The position numbers were made by a program, and so were the translations under genes. Below are positions 16,514 through 25,871 of a stretch of 64,000 nucleotides of DNA, one piece after another (within the stretch, counting starts at the first letter, position 1; each line of letters starts with the position of its first letter). Where the stretch lies: assembly GCA_002691205.1 (NCBI GenBank), contig NZHD01000086.1, positions 4,651 through 68,650 of the forward strand, written 5' to 3'. The stretch is from Deltaproteobacteria bacterium (GTDB taxonomy: Bacteria > Myxococcota_A > UBA9160 > UBA4427). Below the pieces are notes generated by a model, which saw only the letters and a program-made list of their open reading frames with translations, did not search any database and was not told where the DNA came from.

Positions 16514-16556
16514 CATACGGCTTATGATGTATCCTCTAAACAGCATACGACGTATG
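16514..16556. promoter_or_regulatory. Twin palindromic operator-like sites in a divergent promoter
   Basis: CATACGACGTATG (16544-16556) is a perfect 13-base palindrome around a central A. CATACGGCTTATG (16514-16526) is a near copy. Their centres are exactly 30 bp apart, about three helical turns. A TATGAT sequence at 16523-16528 could be a -10 hexamer for the rightward gene. A repressor dimer, for example of the TetR type, is a reasonable guess. Confidence 0.5.
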
Positions 16557-16575
16557 AACGGTCGCGGCACATGGT

Positions 16576-17334
16576 GTGCGAGTGAGAAGCAGCGAAATAG
16601 AAAAAGACCGCCATAGACGGTTCCATCGGACCGCGATTCACGAGAGGGTTGATATTTTGCTCACGCTATTGGACAAAGACATCTGGGTCGCGGACCACGA
16701 TTTTTCACTCTTAGGGGTCAATATCGGCACGCGTACCACTGTTGTTCGATTGAAAGGGGGAGGGCTCTTCTTGCACTCTCCCGGACCTCTCGATTCAGGT
16801 TTGAGCCATGAGATCGATGAATTGGGTGAGGTGGAATACCTTGTCGCTCCGAATAAATTCCATCACCTCTATTTAGGCGATTATATGGCTCGCTGGCCTG
16901 CCGCTAAGGTCTATGGTGCACCCGGCTTGGCTCAGAAGCGTATGGATCTGCACTTTGACGGGGATCTTCAAGACCATCCTGATTCGGGATGGAAAGACGA
17001 TCTAGATCAAATTTGGATAGAAGGGGCGCCAAAAGTAAATGAGATTGTATTCCTACATCGACCTACGCAGACCCTGCTTTTGGTTGATCTGGTTTTTAGT
17101 CTAAAACCTTCGACGTTTGGGATGCGAATTTTCTCGTGGCTGAATGGGTCTCAATCACTGGGGACCTCTCGTTTGATGCGCCTTCTTTTGAAGGACAGGG
17201 AGGCCACAAAGGCTTCTGTTCAAAAGATTTTCGAATGGGATTTCGACCGAGTTATTATGTCTCATGGAGAAATCATCGAAGCAGACGGTAAATCAAAGTT
17301 GAGTTCAAGCTTTCGCTGGCTGCTCGATGGTTGA
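16576..17334 (+). CDS. DUF4336 family protein (metallo-beta-lactamase-like fold)
   Basis: The 252-aa protein resembles DUF4336 members: DKDIWVADHDFSLLGVNIGTRTTVVRLKGGGLFLHSPGPL, then LVAPNKFHHLYLGDYMARWPAAKVYGAPGL. This has the layout of a metallo-beta-lactamase fold but without the full HxHxDH motif, so hydrolase activity is uncertain. The GTG start at 16576 is the track's choice; a TTG a few codons before LLDKDIW is possible. The gene diverges from argD across the twin palindromes and may share their regulator. Confidence 0.7.
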   Translation: MRVRSSEIEKDRHRRFHRTAIHERVDILLTLLDKDIWVADHDFSLLGVNIGTRTTVVRLKGGGLFLHSPGPLDSGLSHEIDELGEVEYLVAPNKFHHLYLGDYMARWPAAKVYGAPGLAQKRMDLHFDGDLQDHPDSGWKDDLDQIWIEGAPKVNEIVFLHRPTQTLLLVDLVFSLKPSTFGMRIFSWLNGSQSLGTSRLMRLLLKDREATKASVQKIFEWDFDRVIMSHGEIIEADGKSKLSSSFRWLLDG

Positions 17335-17342
17335 GTTTTGAA

Positions 17343-19013
17343 TCAGTTCTGACTGAGTCGAATGACTCGGAAGGGACTGACTTTTTTCTGTTTGCCCTTG
17401 AGTTGCAGTTCGCCTAGGGGCTCGCAGTCAAAGGTCGATCGAACTCGCTCCCATGTGCTTTCTCCGACGATGATTTGACCCGAGCGGGCTACTTCAGACT
17501 CTAAACGACTGGCTGTGTTCACGACGTCGCCGATGACGGTATAGTCTTTTCGCTGGGGGGAGCCGATATCTCCCACGACAGCGCTGCCTGAGTTGATGCC
17601 GATTCGCATTCGTATAGAGTTCTCTTCAGTTCCTTCAGGGTTGAGTTCATCGAGGGCTTTCTGCATTTGAAGCGCAGCTTTGACAGCGCGCTCGGCATGG
17701 TCAGGCATGGCGAGAGGAGCGCCGAAGAAGGCCATCATGCCGTCTCCTTGGAATTTATCGAGTGTTCCCTCAAGCGAGAAAACCACTTGGGTGAGCCTTT
17801 CGAAAACACGATTTAGCATTCGAATCACATCTGGAGGTGGAAGGTTTTCGGCTAAGGCCGTAAAGCCTTCTAGATCCGCGAAAAGTACGGTGATTTCGCG
17901 CTCATCGGTGACCATGTCCAGAGCGCCGCTATTGGGCCCTTTGAGAATCTGATCAACGACCGTGGGCGAACTGTATCGAGCGAGGCGGCTTCGAAGTTCT
18001 TGTTCGTGCCGGATGCTGTCTCGAAGAACGGCCGTCTCTACGGCTACGGCTGAAATGACCGCGAGCGCCGAGAGGGCGAGGAGATGCTCTGTCTCGAAGG
18101 GCTCATTGCCACTCTGCCTGTCTACGTAGATGAATCCGGCCACGCGGTCTTCTCGGTAGAGAGGTGCACACATGGCAGAGTGAATGTCCATCATGATGAC
18201 ACTCTGAGCCGCTCCAAACCGATCGTCCGTAAGGGTGTTGCGGACCAGCAAGGCCTGCTTTTTTTCTAGAACGTGGCTGACGATATTGCTGCTGACCTGG
18301 ATCGGTTCATCGGGGATCCCCGATTTAGTTCTCATGACGTTGGGTTGACGACTTGGGTTCTCCTCGTCGTGGAGGCAGATAAGGCCTCGTTCGGCGGGGA
18401 GGTTGTTAAAGACCAAGGCGAGAATACGTTCTAGCGTTTGGTCGAGCGATTCACAGGAGATCAAGGCCTCTGCGGCTTCACTCACGAGACGAATCATGGC
18501 GTCGCCCTCGTACTGGGCCAGAGAGCCTCTTTCTTTGGTGCCGTCTTCAGAGGCTTGACCGAGTCCAGAGAGCGCACTCGGTTTCTGTCCCGAGGCGACG
18601 AGGAGGGAAGAGAGTCCGGACATTTCAAAAATTTCTGTATGTTGATTTGGCAGTTCATTTTCGATGAATTGAACTTGGCCGGATCCAGTCGGAGAGTCGA
18701 CGGGCTTGATCTCCACTATGAGCTGAGCGGTTCCAAGGTCGATCCGATCACCGTCTCGGATGGCTTCCTCTTGGACACGGAAGGTGTTGATTCGAACCCC
18801 ATTTTTGCTCTCAAGGTCTGTGATGAACCAGCGTTCTTCTCGACGGCTCAATTGAGCATGAGCCCGAGAGACGCTTTCGTGATTGAGCACCCAATCGCAA
18901 TCGGAAGATCGGCCGATGATGCCGTCTTTGTTTTCGACCACGAAGGTCAGCTCATCGCCTGACTTTGTGTCGGTGTAATGGAGGTGACAGATTTCTTGTT
19001 TCGGATCAATCAA
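17343..19013 (-). CDS. Adenylate cyclase with FHA and GAF domains
   Basis: Domain order in the 556-aa protein is an N-terminal FHA domain (GRSSDCDWVLNHESVSRAHAQL, about residues 30-110), a GAF sensor (about 180-330), and a C-terminal class III cyclase domain (VLFADLEGFTALAENL, DKFQGDGMMAFFGAP, IGDVVNTASRLES). The metal-binding Asp pair and a Lys in LDKFQGDG favour ATP as substrate and cAMP as product. FHA binds phosphothreonine, so a Ser/Thr kinase is an expected partner; a PP2C phosphatase is encoded at 30380. The TTG start has AGGG upstream. Confidence 0.9.
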   Translation of the reverse strand: MIDPKQEICHLHYTDTKSGDELTFVVENKDGIIGRSSDCDWVLNHESVSRAHAQLSRREERWFITDLESKNGVRINTFRVQEEAIRDGDRIDLGTAQLIVEIKPVDSPTGSGQVQFIENELPNQHTEIFEMSGLSSLLVASGQKPSALSGLGQASEDGTKERGSLAQYEGDAMIRLVSEAAEALISCESLDQTLERILALVFNNLPAERGLICLHDEENPSRQPNVMRTKSGIPDEPIQVSSNIVSHVLEKKQALLVRNTLTDDRFGAAQSVIMMDIHSAMCAPLYREDRVAGFIYVDRQSGNEPFETEHLLALSALAVISAVAVETAVLRDSIRHEQELRSRLARYSSPTVVDQILKGPNSGALDMVTDEREITVLFADLEGFTALAENLPPPDVIRMLNRVFERLTQVVFSLEGTLDKFQGDGMMAFFGAPLAMPDHAERAVKAALQMQKALDELNPEGTEENSIRMRIGINSGSAVVGDIGSPQRKDYTVIGDVVNTASRLESEVARSGQIIVGESTWERVRSTFDCEPLGELQLKGKQKKVSPFRVIRLSQN

Positions 19014-19163
19014 TCTGTTTTTCCCTTTGCCTATTTTCTTGTCATCCCACTCTTCGGGAGTTTACCTTGACTCTGTTTCGACCCGACAGCGAAGAGCTGT
19101 AGCCCGAATAAGGTTTGTCCGAGTCATCGAGAGAGATTCTCCGAGAACAGCTCGCCCCAGGGG

Positions 19164-19835
19164 ATGAAGGTCTGGTCTCTTTGGGATTTGGGGGCCTTTG
19201 TGCGAACCCGTGTTGAGTCCCCATGGTACCTTAAAAGCGTGAGCATTCAGCAGCTTCAAGAGGGTGAAGAAAATGCCTTGGCTGAGGCTTTAGCGGAAGC
19301 TTTTCGTGACAACCCACTGAATCGAGCCGTTGTAGCCCGTGACGTGAGGACTCGGGTTCGAGTCAATCGCGTGGGCATGTGGTTGACGCTGGAGTCTGGG
19401 AAAAATATCGCAGAGGTTTGGACGGCTACGGGCGACCTGCATAAGGTCGTTGGGGGCTTGATTGCGGTGCCTCCGGGCGGTTGGCCCCTTCCTGGACCTG
19501 CAGTCGGCCATCAAATCTGGGGTCTTTTTCGTCAGGGCCTGAGGGCGACTCATCGCTGGGGCCATGTTTACAGCGAGTTGGAGAGGGTTCATCCGTCTGA
19601 GCCGCATTGGTATCTGTCCACCCTCGGTATTCATCCGGATTACCAGCGCCAGGGCCTAGCCTCGGCTTTGATGAAGCGCTGGTTAGAGACGGTTGATGAA
19701 ACTCGGTTTGGATCGTACTTAGAGACGGATCACCCCGAGAGTTTGTCCTTTTACCTAAGGTACAATTTTGAAATTCGCGAAGAGCTTACGCTTTGGGGCG
19801 TTCCCATTTGGCGTTTGTGGCGCCCTGGCGCGTAA
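19164..19835 (+). CDS. GNAT-family N-acetyltransferase
   Basis: The acetyl-CoA motif is clear in WYLSTLGIHPDYQRQGLASALMKRWLE (V/I-x-P-x-x-Q/R-x-x-G-x-G/A), followed by SYLETDHPESLSFYLRYNFE. The whole resembles the acetyltransferases that act on small molecules or protein N-termini; the substrate is unknown. ATG 19164 is adopted, but GTG 19239 (starting VSIQQLQ) fits where homology should begin and neither has a strong ribosome-binding site. It is followed 30 bases later by an E2-like acyltransferase on the same strand. Confidence 0.8.
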   Translation: MKVWSLWDLGAFVRTRVESPWYLKSVSIQQLQEGEENALAEALAEAFRDNPLNRAVVARDVRTRVRVNRVGMWLTLESGKNIAEVWTATGDLHKVVGGLIAVPPGGWPLPGPAVGHQIWGLFRQGLRATHRWGHVYSELERVHPSEPHWYLSTLGIHPDYQRQGLASALMKRWLETVDETRFGSYLETDHPESLSFYLRYNFEIREELTLWGVPIWRLWRPGA

Positions 19836-19865
19836 GGGTCAAGTTCAGACAGGGAGGAGAAATCT

Positions 19866-20672
19866 ATGTTCAGTCGTCGAAGTGATGGTCGGTTGGTTCA
19901 GAATTTATCCGCGACTCGTCGCTTTATGCCCTATCTCTCTGGGCGACGTAATTCGTCGCTCGTATATTACACCGCCGAAGTGGACGTGGGCCCAGCTCTT
20001 GCGTTTCTTGAGGAACAGAATCGATCTCGAAGTTCGGATCGTCAGATCACTCTTTTCCATATTTATCTCCACTGTCTTGCTCTTGCTCTGCATGAGAGGC
20101 CTGGGGTGAATCGATTCGTTGTGGGTGGGCGGCTATGGCAAAGGGAGGGCATCTGGATCACCTTCAGTGCCAAGCAGGCTTTGTTAGATGGCGCGCCGGT
20201 TCTCACGATCAAACGAAAGTTCGATCCCAATGAGCCCTTCATGAGTCTTGCGGAAGCCATGATTGATGAAATTCATCTTCGTCGGTCCGGGCGGCGTACA
20301 ACTTCCGATCGAGAAATCGACTGGGCACTGCGTCTTCCGGGTGGCTTGATCAGCCTTGGCATGGGACTGCTTCGGCTTGCAAATCGACTCGGATGGCTTC
20401 CCCGCGCGATGATCGAAAGCGATCCTATGTTCAGCTCAATTTTTGTTGCGAATTTGGGTTCAGTGGGTCTCGATGCGGGCTATCACCATCTCTGGGAGTA
20501 TGGGACGTGCTCTATTTTTGCTGTTCTCGGACAGATTCACGCCCGACCCGACGGCGCCCAAGTGATGAATGTGAAATACAGCTACGACGAGCGGATCGAG
20601 GACGGTCTTTACGCGGCGATTGCCATTGAAGGAATCAAGGCGAGGCTCGAGGACCCGTCCTCTCTGATTTAA
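19866..20672 (+). CDS. E2-like acyltransferase catalytic-domain protein lacking the active-site His
   Basis: The 268-aa protein aligns with the catalytic domain of 2-oxo-acid dehydrogenase E2 subunits: HIYLHCLALALHERPGVNRFVVGGRLWQR, later FVANLGSVGLDAGYHHL, and near the end VKYSYDERIEDGLYAAIAIEGIKARLEDP. There is no lipoyl or E3/E1-binding domain. In E2 and chloramphenicol acetyltransferase the last motif is DHRxxDG; here it is DERIEDG, so the catalytic His is Glu (residue 242). A stand-alone non-canonical role is likely. GGAGGAG precedes the ATG. Confidence 0.75.
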   Translation: MFSRRSDGRLVQNLSATRRFMPYLSGRRNSSLVYYTAEVDVGPALAFLEEQNRSRSSDRQITLFHIYLHCLALALHERPGVNRFVVGGRLWQREGIWITFSAKQALLDGAPVLTIKRKFDPNEPFMSLAEAMIDEIHLRRSGRRTTSDREIDWALRLPGGLISLGMGLLRLANRLGWLPRAMIESDPMFSSIFVANLGSVGLDAGYHHLWEYGTCSIFAVLGQIHARPDGAQVMNVKYSYDERIEDGLYAAIAIEGIKARLEDPSSLI

Positions 20673-20698
20673 AAATCCTAATGGAATCAAGTACTTAC

Positions 20699-20722
20699 AA
20701 TAAAGCCCCAGGGGGCATTATT
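20699..20722 (+). terminator. Terminator-like hairpin after the E2-like gene
   Basis: AATAA-A-GCCC, loop CAGG, GGGC-A-TTATT: nine pairs with one A-A mismatch, ending in TTATTC. It may work in both directions. Confidence 0.5.
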
Positions 20723-20801
20723 CAATGAGGTCAAAAAATTCCATTCCGACATCATTTTGTTTCCTATCTCATCTGGGTTTCGCGTAGTATGAAAAATCAG
20801 T

Positions 20802-20821
20802 CATTTTACTCCGGTGAAATG
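20802..20821 (+). ncRNA. Hairpin with TCCG tetraloop
   Basis: CATTTTAC pairs with GTGAAATG (eight pairs, one G-U) around the loop TCCG. As DNA it is a 16-base near-palindrome core and could equally be an operator. Confidence 0.35.
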
Positions 20822-20878
20822 GCCAAACCACCGACGATGAGTGCGTTCGGCTCTTCTGGGAAGGGGTATGCCGGACGC

Positions 20879-20908
20879 TGGAGGCCGTGTCTGAGGACTC
20901 GGCCTCCA
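20879..20908 (+). ncRNA. Perfect 9-bp stem-loop upstream of TetR
   Basis: TGGAGGCCG (20879-20887) pairs with CGGCCTCCA (20900-20908). The 12-base loop can form an inner GTC/GAC stem. A second hairpin, CTTCTG-CGTT-CAGAAG (20911-20926), follows two bases later. Confidence 0.4.
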
Positions 20909-21045
20909 CTCTTCTGCGTTCAGAAGAAGCCAGTCTTTCGGCCTCTCTGAGCATGCTCTGTCTGAGTCTGGCGGAGCGCGGTCTTCTCCTATTTTTCGCA
21001 TGGATCTGGCTGATCGAAGTTCACTATGCGAAGATGTTCGCTTAT

Positions 21046-21726
21046 ATGGCAGAAAAGCGAAAAAACACTCGTCTTGCCAAAACCAAGGGAGAGGCGAAAG
21101 GGTCCGCCGGGCTTCGGGCGGATGACGGTCGACTGCTTCGGGGGCAGAAAAGTCGAGCTCGTATCCTTAAGGCGGCCCGCGCGCTCTTTGCGGAGCGAGG
21201 CTTTGACGACTCTACTTTGCGTGCCATAGCAAAGCGTGCAGGGATGGGAGCCAGCTCGATTTACCGGCATGTTCAGAGCAAAGAAGAGCTCTTGATCGAT
21301 CAGTTGTCGGATCTTCAAGAAGAGGCCTGGAAACGGTTTCGAGCTTCCGATCGCCGTGACGCGCCCACGCGAGATCGAATCCGAGCGTTTTTGGATGCTC
21401 AGCATGAACTTCTCGCTGCGGATGAAGATCTAACACTTATCGCGCTTCGGTCGACGACCCGTCCAGGGGCTCGAGTCGCACAGGAAGTTCTGTCTTTGAA
21501 TGATCGCACGGTGGGTCTTTTGATGGAAGTTCTTCAAATGGGACGAATGCAGGGACGACTGTCGAAGAAAGTCGATGTCCTTGAGGCGGCTCGCGTTATT
21601 TTTCACATTACGCAGGGCGCTCGAATTTCATGGGCCAACGGCTTGATGGACCCGGACGCTTGTCGTGAGGCGATTGGGTCAGGGGTTCGTATGCTTTTTG
21701 ATGGTCTCGATGCTCGCGGGACTTAG
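21046..21726 (+). CDS. TetR/AcrR-family transcriptional regulator
   Basis: The DNA-binding helix-turn-helix is classical: ILKAARALFAERGFDDSTLRAIAKRAGMGASSIYRHVQSKEELL. The remaining ~130 residues form the ligand-binding domain of no recognised subclass. ATG 21046 (MAEKRKN) is chosen; ATG 21034 is possible and the track's 20887 start adds unlikely hydrophobic sequence. The product is 226 aa with a Lys/Arg-rich leader before the HTH. It faces no obvious divergent target; inverted repeats upstream may be its own operator. Confidence 0.85.
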   Translation: MAEKRKNTRLAKTKGEAKGSAGLRADDGRLLRGQKSRARILKAARALFAERGFDDSTLRAIAKRAGMGASSIYRHVQSKEELLIDQLSDLQEEAWKRFRASDRRDAPTRDRIRAFLDAQHELLAADEDLTLIALRSTTRPGARVAQEVLSLNDRTVGLLMEVLQMGRMQGRLSKKVDVLEAARVIFHITQGARISWANGLMDPDACREAIGSGVRMLFDGLDARGT

Positions 21727-21746
21727 CTGGAAGGGCTCCGGTTTTT

Positions 21747-22325
21747 TTAATCTATAGGTCCTAGAATGGCGAGGTCGAGGTCTTCAGCGATTTCGGATTC
21801 CTTTTGTTTTCGCCATTCGACGTATTCAGGACCCGTCCACGCGCGATGATTTCCTTTCAAGTAGGCTTGGGCATTGTAATGATAGTGCCAGGCATTCAGC
21901 CTATTTGAGTGTCGGTTCTCTCGTTCGCCAATTTGTTTCGCAGGCGTCCCTGCGATGATCGAGTTTGGTGGAAATACACTGCCTTCCTTGACAACAGCCC
22001 CTCCGGCTATGATTGACCCCTTGCCGATGACCGCACCATCCATGACGACAGCCTGAATGCCGATGAGACATTCATCTTCGATTCGGCATCCGTGTAGGGT
22101 GGCATGGTGTGTGATGGAGCAAAAATCACCGACGAAGACTTCGTGGTCGTATCCAATATGGACCATGACGAAGTCTTGAAGGTTGGTATACCGGCCCACA
22201 TATACGCGGTTGGCTTCAGCCCGAATGACGCAGTTGGGCCAAATGGAGGAGCCTTCACCAATCTCAACTTCGCCGTAGAGTCGGGTTTCCGGAGCTTTGA
22301 ACACTGTTTTATGGATGTATGCCAA
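21747..22325 (-). CDS. Gamma-carbonic-anhydrase-like hexapeptide-repeat protein
   Basis: A left-handed beta-helix protein of 192 aa with hexapeptide repeats (GEVEIGEGSSIWPNCVIRAEANRVYVGRYTNLQD). Zinc-ligand-type His residues appear in HIGYDH and SITHHATLHGC, at the gamma-carbonic anhydrase/YrdA/PaaY positions. Length and C-terminal helix (YLKGNHRAWTGPEYVEWRK) fit the family. Carbonic anhydrase or thioesterase-related function is possible but unproven. Its start overlaps the 3' end of the TraB-family gene by 17 bases, so the two are coupled. Confidence 0.82.
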   Translation of the reverse strand: MAYIHKTVFKAPETRLYGEVEIGEGSSIWPNCVIRAEANRVYVGRYTNLQDFVMVHIGYDHEVFVGDFCSITHHATLHGCRIEDECLIGIQAVVMDGAVIGKGSIIAGGAVVKEGSVFPPNSIIAGTPAKQIGERENRHSNRLNAWHYHYNAQAYLKGNHRAWTGPEYVEWRKQKESEIAEDLDLAILGPID

Positions 22326-23487
22326 GGGGACTCTCCTTTACCGGGGCGGCCGCGGCCAAGAAACTTGGCCATTCGTCCCCATGTATTTGAGTCACTTGGT
22401 AGCCCTTCTTTCTGAGGCCTTGGCAAATCCCTCTCTTTCCGATGAGGTGGGCTACATCGATGGAAACGAAAACACTCTCTCCTGAATGCTGTTTCGCATT
22501 GAGAAGGACTTCAAGTTGGGCCTGCATTCGATTGTTTCGTTGGAAGACCATAGTCTCAAAGAAAGGTACGAAGGCTTCGTCGTGATCTAGAGTTTGGAAG
22601 GTGAGTTGTTCAAGTCCCTTCTCGTCGCCAGCCCTCCAAGCGTTGACAAGTTCTTGCATCTCGCTCGGGACTTTTTGAGATCGCCTCAACGTATCGAGAA
22701 GCGCAAGTTGTTGGGTGTGTAAGGGAAGGTTCGCAAGGCTGGCCATCTGCATCTGAATGCTCTCAAGGGGCACAATGCTTCTTTGTCCCGCTCGGGCGAT
22801 GAAATAGGATTCGGCACCGCCCTGAGCGAGGTAGCCTGATTTTCGAATTTGTTCGAGCACAAGGAGTTCGCTCAGTAGCCATGGTCTCATTCGGTTGACG
22901 GCTGAAACACGGAGGCGCGACTCTTTGAGTTCACTCGCGAGGAGCGACCAGGTCTGAGGCTCCAATAGATTTCGTAAATATTGCCCGGGAGGCAATTGGC
23001 CATAGACTTGAATCATCTGGGCAAGCAGGGGCTGAGAGAGTTCATTTGGATCCACTTCAACGACTAAGGCTTGAGCTTGTTTGAAGGCGGCCTCGACCTG
23101 CGCGGGATATTCCCAACCTTTTCGAGGGGCCAAAGGAATCGAACCTATGATGTAAAGGTCCGTTCCCTCATGACCCTCTACATGCCAGAACAAGGGTCGG
23201 GTTTCGCGCGGGCCAAGGTCGTTGAGAATATTCTGTGGATTACGCAGGCTGGCGCAATGGCAGAGCGTGACCACACAAAGAATAAGAAGGCTCCATCGCC
23301 CGCTTAGCTGGACCGTTTTGATCCAGTTCCATCGATGTTTTAGCTGCCGAGTTGCTTGAAAACTCACTGATCTGCCTAGAGTCTGCTCTAAAGGGTGGGG
23401 AAGGGCGTTCGTCGTAGACTGTAGCGAGGAGTCGGGAGGCGGGCGCAAGATTGGTGGGAATCGAAGATATTCTCTACGACTGCTCAT
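22309..23487 (-). CDS. TraB/GumN family protein, probably membrane-anchored
   Basis: The 392-aa protein has a TraB/GumN layout: LFWHVEGHEGTDLYIIGSIPLAPRKGWEYPAQVEAAFKQAQALVVEVDP, and the C-terminal FVSIDVAHLIGKRGICQGLRKKGYQV. The family motif GxxH near the N-terminus, proposed to bind metal in Tiki-like proteases, reads GSIP here, so the His is missing, while the C-terminal His is kept. A hydrophobic segment (WSLLILCVVTLCHCAS) suggests a signal anchor or lipoprotein. A GTG at 23367 would remove 40 N-terminal residues and has an AGG upstream; I keep the longer start with low certainty. Confidence 0.75.
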   Translation of the reverse strand: MSSRREYLRFPPILRPPPDSSLQSTTNALPHPLEQTLGRSVSFQATRQLKHRWNWIKTVQLSGRWSLLILCVVTLCHCASLRNPQNILNDLGPRETRPLFWHVEGHEGTDLYIIGSIPLAPRKGWEYPAQVEAAFKQAQALVVEVDPNELSQPLLAQMIQVYGQLPPGQYLRNLLEPQTWSLLASELKESRLRVSAVNRMRPWLLSELLVLEQIRKSGYLAQGGAESYFIARAGQRSIVPLESIQMQMASLANLPLHTQQLALLDTLRRSQKVPSEMQELVNAWRAGDEKGLEQLTFQTLDHDEAFVPFFETMVFQRNNRMQAQLEVLLNAKQHSGESVFVSIDVAHLIGKRGICQGLRKKGYQVTQIHGDEWPSFLAAAAPVKESPLGIHP

Positions 23488-23545
23488 ATTTTACGTTCGG
23501 AGCCAGATTGGCCGCGGACTTGGACTGTAAATTGGCCCTGCTGCC

Positions 23546-23582
23546 AAAAAAAGACGGACCGCTCAAAATGAACGGTCCGTCT
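23546..23582 (-). terminator. Rho-independent terminator of amtB-glnK
   Basis: Reading the minus strand, a perfect 10-bp stem AGACGGACCG/CGGTCCGTCT is followed by seven T's. It lies about 30 bases after the glnK stop. Confidence 0.92.
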
Positions 23583-23614
23583 ATTTAGATTCTTATTCTA
23601 GGTTTGAGCTGGAT

Positions 23615-25445
<1,831 letters not shown>

Positions 25446-25871
25446 AACTTTCTCCAGAGTTGATTAAAACGTTCGGTTAAATAAATTTTGGGTCAAATGG
25501 GGCTTCGTTCTGACTACACCGTTGGGCTCTTCTTTAATAAGTGTCGAGAGGTGACCCTTGGCCTGTCATGATTTGATGGACTCTGTATAAGCAACAGGCG
25601 TGCCAACATTTTGAGGAACCACCCTCTAGAAAGGCGTCGCTATGGCGAGTTTGAATCGAATTTGTGGGGGAAGAGGTGAGAAAATCGAATTGGAGCGCCT
25701 AGCCATTGGGCAACCATTGACTCTCTTGCAGGCATTCGATGAAGAAAGCGGGTCCGGATGCCCTGTTTTGAGAACTTTCGCTCAGTGAAGCAGGCCCCTG
25801 GAGCCTGCCCAGCGATTTTGAGCCAAAGGGCCTAGGCTGCCCCATAGAGACCACCAAGAAGGAGAAGTCAA
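25446..25871. other. Regulatory gap between amtB and the LLM oxidoreductase
   Basis: These 426 bases hold the amtB sigma-54 promoter (25590-25605) and its leader. I found no clear NtrC-type palindrome in the rest, and no ORF that looks coding. Confidence 0.5.
25590..25605 (-). promoter_or_regulatory. Sigma-54 (RpoN) promoter of amtB-glnK
   Basis: On the minus strand the sequence is TGGCACGCCTGTTGCT, an exact match to the -24/-12 consensus TGGCAC-N5-TTGCW. The start of transcription would be near 25578, giving a leader of about 130 nt before amtB. Nitrogen control of this operon by NtrC and sigma-54 is standard in proteobacteria. Confidence 0.88.

Larger units (their letters stand above)
20673..21045. 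other. Gene-free structured stretch before the TetR gene
   Basis: After the terminator-like hairpin, this stretch holds further inverted repeats at 20802-20821, 20879-20908, 20911-20926 and the palindrome GAGCATGCTC near 20951-20960. The ORF track extends the TetR gene into it, but those N-terminal residues (LSASLSMLCLSLAERG) do not look like a regulator. It could be a long structured leader or hold operators. Confidence 0.5.
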
